DNA of 64,000 nt from Caldilineaceae bacterium (lineage in GTDB: Bacteria > Chloroflexota > Anaerolineae > Caldilineales > Caldilineaceae), in the NCBI GenBank assembly GCA_019637645.1, contig JAHBVH010000009.1, positions 1 to 64,000 of the forward strand, read 5' to 3'. The notes below the pieces were generated by a model. The model had not been told where the DNA came from. It searched no databases and was given only the letters and a program-made list of their open reading frames with translations. The translations under genes were made by a program, and so were the position numbers. Each line of letters begins with the position of its first letter. Within the stretch, counting starts at the first letter, position 1. Positions 56,901 through 64,000 of the stretch are shown piece after piece.

Positions 56901-57059
56901 TCTCCGCTGACCGCTGGGATTTTAGCGGCTTACGGTGACTACGTCAAAGACGAGACGCTGACGGTTGACTTGGTGCGCAATGGCGTGCCCAGCGAACTGC
57001 CCCAAGCCAGCTTTGAGTTGGGCGACGATCAAGTAACGGTGGCGCTGCAGAAAAGTTGA
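53907..57059 (+). CDS. ileS: Isoleucyl-tRNA synthetase, type 2
   Basis: This 1050-residue class Ia synthetase charges tRNA-Ile. The HIGH-like motif reads [12 protein letters not shown] near residue 50, a form typical of the type 2 (eukaryote-like) enzymes, which are usually mupirocin-tolerant. The editing (CP1) domain spans about residues 190-400, with [22 protein letters not shown] is exact at residues 600-604 in [14 protein letters not shown]. The C-terminus is long and lacks the zinc-ribbon of type 1. [10 protein letters not shown] insertion (from residue 669) is coded by a repeat shared with the DegT gene. GAGGGAG lies 6 nt before the ATG. It may be the main target of the upstream T-box. 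Confidence 0.94.
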   Translation: MTTETKTKFTPVPSSVNYPAMEERVMAMWAANNIFERTLSERAEGPRYVFFEGPPTANGRPGIHHVLARAFKDMFPRYKIMQGHYVLRKGGWDTHGLPVEIEVEKQLGLSGKQQIEAYGVEDFNRRCRASAMEYIKDWERLTERMGFWVDKEEAYVTFRPDYVESVWWILRQFWDKALLYQGYKVVPYCPRCGTPLSSHELSLGYKDDAVDPSVYVKFKLKGRENEYLLAWTTTPWTLPGNVALAVGPKVEYAKVRDVSGDIIYLATARVEAALRPGYEVLEKLSAKDLAGWHYEPLYQFFPVEQDYAYVVTADYVSTDDGTGIVHIAPAFGAEDMAVGRANKLPLIMTIDLAGKFKPEMTWAGIFVKDADPLIEEELASRGLLYRSGTIEHTYPFCWRCGTPLLYLAKQTWYIRTSEHKDQLVALNQEINWVPEHIKDGRFGAWLENNIDWALGRDRYWGTPLPVWKSDAPGSTYFECIGSREELSQKTGRDLSELDLHRPYVDEVTWPAPDGGTMRRVPEVIDVWFDSGAMPVAQYHYPFENQALWAEQQQADYICEAVDQTRGWFYSLHAISTLLFDRPAYKNVICLGHILAEDGSKMSKSKGNVVNPWEVFTIHGADATRWNMYTASPPGNSRRFSVNLVGETVRKFLNTLWNTYSFFVTYANLGDWRLATGDSAIGNQSLNLLDRWVLSELNTLVRDVTEAYERYDVLGATRPVADFIDSVSNWYVRLSRRRFWEGDPAALGVLYEVLVKVSQLIAPATPFIAEEIYQNLVTRGNPAAASVHLSRWPLANLALIDKQLSTDMALAQKVTSLGHAARQNANLKVRQPLAQVVVRTRSSEEQASLVRLSDLILDELNVKALAFADAAGDLVDVVVFPFPKQLGQKYGKGYPVIRKLLGELDQLDLAGKFQGGETVTVAADGTSYAIAPEDVEVRSTPRAGFSVAQDGGYLVAITTTLTPELEQEGNARELVRRIQQLRKDAGLEISDRITLYVSASPLTAGILAAYGDYVKDETLTVDLVRNGVPSELPQASFELGDDQVTVALQKS
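55911..55940 (+). repeat. GDWRL-coding repeat inside ileS
   Basis: A short array of GACTGGC units inserts [10 protein letters not shown] into the region after the catalytic domain, in frame. It shares a 15-bp core with the DegT gene (22121-22150). Confidence 0.75.
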
Positions 57060-57063
57060 TAGG

Positions 57064-57106
57064 GCTGTTGGCAACAGGGCGCGATTCGCGCCCTGTTGCC
57101 AACAGC
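57064..57106. terminator. 20-bp perfect hairpin after ileS
   Basis: The arms at 57064-57083 and 57087-57106 are perfectly complementary with a 3-nt loop. It lies between the convergent ileS and LysM genes and can serve both. Confidence 0.8.
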
Positions 57107-57144
57107 GTAGAGCTTGCACAACTGTTGGCTTCGGCCCGTGATCC

Positions 57145-58713
57145 TTATTGATAAATCACCAAATTCGGTGTTACCTCAATGTACCCCTGCTCCCCATAGC
57201 CGTCGATGCCCAACGCTTCGCGTGGTGTCATGAGCGGTTCATCCCAGCGATAGAAGAGTTTGAAGGCGCTAAAATGGGTGGCTTCGTCGATGAAGCCATT
57301 GTATTTGCTGATCTTGCCCCATGGGCCTCCCCAACCGTCTGCCGAGATGGTGAGGGCAATGCGGTCGTAATCCCAAGCAAGGTCGGCTTTATTGACGATC
57401 ATCTGGTCCAGAAATTGGTGCAGGAGCAAGATGCGTTCGCCTGCTAACTTATTCTCGATCAAGTAGGCTTGCATGGCGGCCTGGGCTTCATTGACCTGGG
57501 CAGCGGTGACAAAGCCAATCGGATCGCCCGGCCAAGGCTGACCGACGTGGGCCATGGCAAATTCGGGATCAAGCGCCAAGTGGACATTCTCATATTTGAG
57601 CCAAGGGAAGCCATAGGCCAGTGCAGCGGTCGGTGTCAACGCGCCGATCTGGATATCGAGGATGACGGCTAGCCCCGCTGCCGCGGCCTGGGTGATGTAT
57701 GCTTCGACCAACTCATCGGTTAAAAAGGCCAGGTGGCTGTTATCTGCCCCAGGAGCCTTGGTTGCCATGCCATAGACCAGATGAAACGCGCCTTTGACGC
57801 CTAGCTCTTCCCCATTAGCCAGATCATAGGCCGCCACTTGTTCTTTTAGCAGTGTTGTCAGTGGTTCCAACTCGTGTTCCCCTAAAATTCCCATGACCGG
57901 CACCGCGGGTCGCCCATAGTAGGTCAGCCAAGTGGTTTGGTAGTAGGGCGATGTCGGCGCGAGGGCGCGAGCCGTGGGGGTTAGGCGTTCCACGATTGAG
58001 CCGCGTATGGGCAGTGTTGCCGTTGCGCCAGTAGTGGTGGTCAGCACCGGCGCTTGGGCTGGATCGGGCAAGGTGCCGTCGCTGCCGGGGATGATCAGGC
58101 GTGTGCCAGCAAAGATACGGTTAGGGTCGGTAAGCTGGTTTGCTTGGGTTAATTGTTCTAGCGTAAGGCCGTGGGAATCGGCAATGACGGCCAGGGTATC
58201 ACCTGGTTGGATCACATAGTAGCTAGCCCTCCGCGTCACAGTGGTCGTCTGCGTCACAGTGGTCGTCTGCGTCACGGTGGTCGTCTGCGTCACGGTGGTC
58301 GTCTGCGTCACGGTGGTTGTGAGCGGCGCGGTGGTTGTGGGCGGCGTGAGGGTTGTGGCTGTTGCGGGGGCAGTCGTTGGTTCGGGCCAGTGGAGGGTGG
58401 TGCTTTGGCGTGTCCGGTCCAGCAGAACATGTTGACTTGCCCCGTCAAAGGTGACAATCACATCTTCGGCACTGGCAATATGGAGGGTGATCGTCGCGCC
58501 CTGCCACTCACGCCAATCGCCCGGTTGCAGAAAGCCATTGAGGACAAGCTGCTGATCGACAACCACCTGCACCCAGCTAAAGCCTTGGACCTCGATCCGC
58601 AGGGTGTGGGAAGCCGGGGCTGTCTGCGCGCGGATGCGCGAACTGTTGCTGATCGTCAGGCCGAGCGCCAGTAGCAAACCGACGAGCATTGGGGGAAAAA
58701 GCGCGCGTTGCAT
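57145..58713 (-). CDS. Exported LysM protein with RodZ-like and unrecognised C-terminal domains
   Basis: This is 522 residues from the ATG at 58713, with AGGAG 6 nt upstream. A signal peptide (LFPPMLVGLLLALGLTI) is followed by a RodZ C-terminal (DUF4115-like) beta domain (LRIEVQGFSWVQVVVDQQLV, FLQPGDWREWQG). A Thr-rich linker is built from an 18-bp repeat coding TVTQTT (58233-58322). One LysM peptidoglycan-binding motif follows (YYVIQPGDTLAVIADSHGLTLEQL). The last 260 residues form a TIM-barrel-like or glycosidase-like domain (LTYYGRPAVPVMGILGEHE, ILLLHQFLDQMI, DGWGGPWGKISKYNGFIDEATH) that I cannot name. It probably acts on or at the cell wall. The flippase-like gene ends 43 bp upstream on the same strand. 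Confidence 0.82.
   Translation of the reverse strand: MQRALFPPMLVGLLLALGLTISNSSRIRAQTAPASHTLRIEVQGFSWVQVVVDQQLVLNGFLQPGDWREWQGATITLHIASAEDVIVTFDGASQHVLLDRTRQSTTLHWPEPTTAPATATTLTPPTTTAPLTTTVTQTTTVTQTTTVTQTTTVTQTTTVTRRASYYVIQPGDTLAVIADSHGLTLEQLTQANQLTDPNRIFAGTRLIIPGSDGTLPDPAQAPVLTTTTGATATLPIRGSIVERLTPTARALAPTSPYYQTTWLTYYGRPAVPVMGILGEHELEPLTTLLKEQVAAYDLANGEELGVKGAFHLVYGMATKAPGADNSHLAFLTDELVEAYITQAAAAGLAVILDIQIGALTPTAALAYGFPWLKYENVHLALDPEFAMAHVGQPWPGDPIGFVTAAQVNEAQAAMQAYLIENKLAGERILLLHQFLDQMIVNKADLAWDYDRIALTISADGWGGPWGKISKYNGFIDEATHFSAFKLFYRWDEPLMTPREALGIDGYGEQGYIEVTPNLVIYQ
58233..58322 (-). repeat. 18-bp tandem repeat coding a Thr-rich linker
   Basis: Five 18-bp units with only single-base differences are in frame and code TVTQTT-type hexapeptides. 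Confidence 0.9.
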
Positions 58714-58756
58714 AAGATCTCCTAATCTGTTTGAACAGTGACTCATCCATGGCTGG

Positions 58757-59794
58757 TTAGGCACGTTTACGCTGGAACAACGCAAAGCCCCCTAGCCATA
58801 ATCCGACTAGACCCAATGTAACATCGCGCAGGCGAATCAACAAACTCATGCTCATACCGGCAAGGGGGTTCAGCCCAACGGCCAAGGTGGCTAGCGCGAG
58901 GCTTGCTTCCAGTGCTCCCAGTCCGGCAGGCATGGGGAGGAGGATAGCAAAACGCAGGGCGAGAAGCAAGGTCATGGCCTGGGCAAAGGAAAGGCCAAAG
59001 CCCAGGATGTATGTCATATACCAAAATTCACCGATCAAGGCGATCCAACTCAGCACCGAGATGAACAGGGCCAAGATCAAGGTGAGATGTGCTTGTTGCC
59101 AGAGTGCCAGTAGATGGGTTTCGCTTTGTTGTAGCGTCTGCTCCCAACGTGTCCATTGCAAAACAACGGTGGTGGGTGCGACACGCCGGAGGTGGCCGGT
59201 TATCCCGGCGACCAACCAATGGCGTCTGACCAAGATTAGCCCGATCACCGCAAAGGGGAGGAGGGCGAGGCTCAGGCCAAGGTAGAGCACACTGGGCGGA
59301 AAGTGGGCAAGCAGCGTTTGTTGCTGAATCAACAAGGCCAACCCGACAAGCATGACCAGGAGGTTCATCCCCATATCGAGTAATTTGTCAATCGTTACAG
59401 CGGCAATGGCGACTGGCGCGGGCACTTGGTGCTGTTTGGTGAGAAAGTAGACTTGGAGCGGCTCTCCGCCCAAATGGGGGCCGGGCATAAAGTAGCTCAC
59501 GGCAAACGCGGCGACCCGATAGCCCAACAAGCGCCAGAAAGGGAGGCGCTGGCCCTGGACGGCCAGGAATACCCACCATCGGCTGGTGAGAATCATGAGG
59601 ATCGCGAGGTTTGCCAAAGTGAGCAAAGTTAGGTCAAGGAAGGTGACTTGCTCCACGCCAAGCCAGATCTGTCGGAATGCATCGGTAACTGCTTGGGGGG
59701 TGGTGAGAAGGCGAGTTAAGAGCCACCAGCCGAGTAGGAGCGCTAACAACCACAAGCTAACTTTGGGCAGCGAACGTAATGCAGCAGCCTTCAT
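58757..59794 (-). CDS. Lysylphosphatidylglycerol-synthase-TM/UPF0104 membrane protein
   Basis: This is a 345-residue integral membrane protein with about eight hydrophobic segments. It starts at the ATG at 59794, whose ATGA overlaps the stop of the CDP-alcohol phosphotransferase gene. Residues about 90-110 carry SYFMPGPHLGGEPLQVYFL, the hallmark of the family (MprF-like flippase domain, also called UPF0104/AglD-type). Only the membrane half is present; the soluble aminoacyl transferase of MprF is missing, so lipid flipping or glycan export is more likely than lysine addition. The overlap implies translational coupling to the lipid enzyme. Confidence 0.87.
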   Translation of the reverse strand: MKAAALRSLPKVSLWLLALLLGWWLLTRLLTTPQAVTDAFRQIWLGVEQVTFLDLTLLTLANLAILMILTSRWWVFLAVQGQRLPFWRLLGYRVAAFAVSYFMPGPHLGGEPLQVYFLTKQHQVPAPVAIAAVTIDKLLDMGMNLLVMLVGLALLIQQQTLLAHFPPSVLYLGLSLALLPFAVIGLILVRRHWLVAGITGHLRRVAPTTVVLQWTRWEQTLQQSETHLLALWQQAHLTLILALFISVLSWIALIGEFWYMTYILGFGLSFAQAMTLLLALRFAILLPMPAGLGALEASLALATLAVGLNPLAGMSMSLLIRLRDVTLGLVGLWLGGFALFQRKRA

Positions 59795-60993
59795 GGCGCG
59801 GGATCTTCCCGTTTGCCAAAGTGAGTGCGTAGGATCGGCTCTTCGGGCCGCCAGCGGGTAAACCACCAACTGCCCATATGCGTGGCAATGCTGGCCGTGA
59901 CAAAGAGCAGGGCATTTTCATACCAAAGAAAGCCAGTGGCCCAAATATCCAAACAGGCCAGATAGATCAGCACGAGCGCTGCGAGCCGCCCAGCAATGCC
60001 AAGGATCACACAGAGGGTCGCTACTCCAAAGAGGGTCACTAATCCCCAGCGCACGAGCGGGTGGGCAAGGCCCAGTTGGGCCAAATAGGGCTGCCAATGG
60101 GGAAAGGTCGGCAACTCACGCCAGAGAATTAGCAGGGTTAGCATGACGGCAATCCCACGCGCAAAGAGGGGAAGCCAGCCTTCGAGGAAACGCTTGAGGG
60201 CCGCCCGTCCGCGTTGGTAGCTGGGTGAATCGGGGTCGATGACATAGCTGACGACCAACCAATCGCGGCCAAAGCTGTAGATGAGGGGCAGGGCAAAAAG
60301 AACGCTGGCTAGTGTACTGAGCGGCGGGGCAAAGACCGGCCAGAGCATTACGCTGATAAAGCCAGTTTGGTAGGCGGCAACGACTCGGCGGTTGTCGCTG
60401 GGGGGGAGATCGCGGTTGGGTTTGCCAGCCCATTTACGTAGCCAGAGCCCCAAGACAAAGAGCTGACGACTGACCGCCAAGAGCAAATACCAGACCGGTA
60501 GGACGCCATATTGTACCCCCAAAAGAACTGCCACCAGGAGATCCAAGCCATCAAACTCAATATCGAGAATCGCACCTAGTTTGGTATCATGGCGGGTGAC
60601 GCGTGCCACATAGCCGTCAAAGCAATCAATGATCCGCGAGGCTGTAAAGAGAATAGCTGGTAACCAAATCAATGGCGCGGCGGGCCGGGGGGAAAAGAGA
60701 AAGCCCGCCAGCAGCAGCAGCAACAGCCCACGCGCCAAAGTCATGCCGTTGCCATAGCCTAGCGTTAGCAGCAGAGGACCATTGTCGGTGCGCCGATTAT
60801 GCTGGAGATTGCTTCCCAAGATCGCCAGCGCTACAATGAGCATCAGACCGGCCAGGGCGAGCCAGCGATTCGGGTAGGGGTAGTCCCATGCTGCCAGAGT
60901 CCAATAGCCGAGGAGCCAGCCACCAATATAGAGCAGAGCAGCCAACCCCCAGCGGCGGAGTAGGCTAGTTGGTTGATTAAGGAGCAGCGACAT
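59791..60993 (-). CDS. CDP-alcohol phosphatidyltransferase family protein
   Basis: This is a 400-residue membrane enzyme joining an alcohol to a CDP-activated lipid or polyol. The family signature DGx2ARx8Gx3Dx3D is exact: DGYVARVTRHDTKLGAILD with the last Asp in IEFDGLD (residues about 125-147). It is longer than most phosphatidyl- or inositol-phosphate synthases (about 200-250 residues), with an extra C-terminal membrane region of several helices. Hence the product is not clear. It starts the three-gene lipid/envelope operon. There is no clear ribosome-binding site. Confidence 0.88.
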   Translation of the reverse strand: MSLLLNQPTSLLRRWGLAALLYIGGWLLGYWTLAAWDYPYPNRWLALAGLMLIVALAILGSNLQHNRRTDNGPLLLTLGYGNGMTLARGLLLLLLAGFLFSPRPAAPLIWLPAILFTASRIIDCFDGYVARVTRHDTKLGAILDIEFDGLDLLVAVLLGVQYGVLPVWYLLLAVSRQLFVLGLWLRKWAGKPNRDLPPSDNRRVVAAYQTGFISVMLWPVFAPPLSTLASVLFALPLIYSFGRDWLVVSYVIDPDSPSYQRGRAALKRFLEGWLPLFARGIAVMLTLLILWRELPTFPHWQPYLAQLGLAHPLVRWGLVTLFGVATLCVILGIAGRLAALVLIYLACLDIWATGFLWYENALLFVTASIATHMGSWWFTRWRPEEPILRTHFGKREDPAP

Positions 60994-61327
60994 AAGCGTA
61001 TTTGGGTATGGGTTGGCTGGTGCTGCCTAGATGAGGCCAGGCACCAATGGGTTTCGCGCCTCTCTTGCCCTTTCGCCATGCCTGAATAAGCTGGCATTGC
61101 CAATCGGGCTTGTTAAAAGAACGTATGCTTTCCAAGATTTAGATGTGTGCGGGTGAGCTGCGCGCTGATTTGTGTAACTATTTGTTCATTGTAGCATAAA
61201 TGAGCAGCTTGTTCGTGAGGATCAATACGGGTGTGCTGAATTGCCGGGGTTTTCTGACCAAAGGGAAGCGACAGGAGGAAGATAGACACAGGGGCCAGAG
61301 CTTGTCAACTGGTTGGCTTTGTGGTTC
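60994..61327. other. Intergenic region, no gene seen
   Basis: About 335 bp upstream of the lipid operon. The short frames here have no family features. The operon's promoter should lie here (an ATTGTA near 61191 could be its -10 on the minus strand). Confidence 0.4.
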
Positions 61328-61392
61328 CCATTCGTGCAACCAGAGAGCTGTCAGGTTTGTAAAACTTGACAGCTCTCTGGTTGCACGAATGG
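61328..61392 (-). terminator. 26-bp perfect inverted repeat after acs
   Basis: The arms at 61328-61353 and 61367-61392 match perfectly with a 13-nt loop, just past the acs stop. Confidence 0.75.
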
Positions 61393-61399
61393 CTTCGCG

Positions 61400-63307
<1,908 letters not shown>

Positions 63308-63451
63308 CGTAGATTCCTCCTCTTCACAGCAAAATAATTGAAATCATCATTGGCACAGCTGCGCTACTATTTTATAAAATAAAAATTGCCCACAATCCGA
63401 AATTGGCAAGCGAGTCAAGCTACAGCGCGGTTATTGGTAGATATGTCGCCA

Positions 63452-63495
63452 AGTAAGTAGACAGGTGCTGCTCTCTATGAACCTGTCTACTTACT
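63452..63495. terminator. 15-bp perfect hairpin at the right end
   Basis: AGTAAGTAGACAGGT pairs with ACCTGTCTACTTACT around a 14-nt loop. It is not directly after a recognised stop, so the gene it serves is unclear. Confidence 0.45.
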
Positions 63496-63804
63496 GATTT
63501 ACGCAGACCTCAATAAGTTTACTTAGTTCTAGGGAACAGTCAAGCAGACTTCTTCCCCTGTGAACCTATTCATCAATGAGCCCGTCGCCGCCGGCTATTT
63601 CCTACCATTCCCCACTGGGCCTAGCTTGGTTGGAATGGGCCGCCTGCTGCACTCACCGGCGACAAGCAAGGGGAGTCACTTCGCGAGTGCAGCACGGGGC
63701 GATCAGACCTAGTATAAACGGAAACAGGTTCATTGTAAATAATCTTCCAACAAAACAACAGGGCAATCGCAGACTTCGTCATAGCGCACCGCTAAAGGGT
63801 GGTG

Positions 63805-63853
63805 CTAGGGAGCAACGCCCCTTGAGCGGGCTTGAGCCGGCGTCGTTCGGTAG
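63805..63853. repeat. Interspersed palindromic repeat, copy B
   Basis: A diverged copy of the 27916-27965 element in the opposite orientation: CTAGGGAGCAACGCC, an inner GAGCGGGCTTGAGCCG-like part and a GTTCGGTAG end that matches the reverse complement of copy A with several changes. Confidence 0.45.
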
Positions 63854-64000
63854 TCCAACGGCTTCAGCCTTGGGTGGTCTACCCAAAAAATTGTGCACAA
63901 TGTCTTGAAGAAGGTTCAGGGAATCAATGGGTAAACCGGTGGCCGTAGTTGAAACCACCGCCTGCTAACGGCAAGCTGCGCTGAAGCGCACTGGGGCGGT

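Larger units (their letters stand above)
63308..64000. other. Right-end intergenic region with repeats
   Basis: About 690 bp with no supported gene; the 110-codon frame at 63576-63908 lacks family features and is mostly repeat sequence. It holds a 15-bp perfect hairpin (63452-63466 with 63481-63495), a CTAGGGAACA phrase near 63527 also found in repeat copy A, copy B at 63805-63853, and a degenerate repeat (63972-63993) like 206-228. Confidence 0.5.

Noticed and set aside
58233..58322. CRISPR array from the regular 18-bp repeats (also 39336, 48698)
   Set aside because: Units are directly adjacent with no spacers, and two of the three sets are in-frame codon repeats.
63576..63908. Possible 110-codon gene at the right end
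   Set aside because: It runs through the interspersed repeat, and its peptide has no family-like pattern.

Overview
The window reads as a chromosomal segment of a filamentous-type Chloroflexota bacterium, most likely class Chloroflexia. This is inference: it rests on type-2 IleRS, DUF11 surface proteins with an LPLI-type C-terminus, B12-radical SAM and DUF2079 proteins, paired GlgC-like genes, an AceB-type malate synthase and moderately high GC. There is no rRNA, complete tRNA, CRISPR array, phage or intact insertion sequence. About 47 genes are tightly packed on both strands, and coding density is high.

Layout. 1-3.4 kb: the end of a secreted-protein gene and a seven-repeat DUF11 surface protein. 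3.6-10.6 kb: Ada-like repair/regulator, xseB with a DUF212 gene, a B12-radical SAM enzyme, a thioredoxin-like/Crp pair, a dicluster ferredoxin behind two good promoters, a PIG-L deacetylase and an HNH protein. 10.6-16 kb (minus): glycosyltransferase, GNAT and two adjacent GlgC homologues, one of which has lost the catalytic signature. 16.3-18.3 kb: two unrecognised genes in an operon, each with a possible winged-helix C-terminus. 18.4-24 kb (minus): a glycan-type cluster (DUF2079 membrane protein, DegT aminotransferase, Uma2 protein, NDP-sugar epimerase-like protein). 24.6-30 kb: topoisomerase I with a histone-H1-like tail and a hybrid histidine kinase. 30-36 kb (minus): a protein with about 56 cysteines in about 300 residues, translationally coupled to a PflX-type radical SAM protein and followed by a U32 peptidase/RlhA-like gene. 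36-46 kb: phosphatase, purine nucleoside phosphorylase, ATP-grasp, a lipoprotein/beta-propeller pair, MFS, an MDR dehydrogenase and an F420-type oxidoreductase. 46-51.4 kb: DUF983, prolyl oligopeptidase, malate synthase, Nudix. 51.5-57 kb: a T-box riboswitch whose apparent specifier is AUC (Ile), then alaX-like, a decayed RAYT-like gene, GNAT and ileS. 57-63.3 kb (minus): CDP-alcohol phosphotransferase, flippase-like and LysM genes, and acetyl-CoA synthetase.

How the genes work together. Acs and malate synthase fit acetate assimilation through the glyoxylate bypass, although isocitrate lyase is not here. The GlgC pair feeds glycogen synthesis. The T-box would tie translation-fidelity genes to uncharged tRNA-Ile. 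The 59.8-58.7 kb genes overlap as a lipid/envelope operon.

Two non-genic themes run through the window. Long, often perfect inverted repeats follow many genes. Short tandem repeats in multiples of 3 bp sit inside or next to genes, and a shared GDWRL-coding repeat is inserted in frame in two unrelated enzymes. The best candidates for something undescribed are the cysteine-array/PflX/U32 operon and the two-gene operon at 16.3-18.3 kb.
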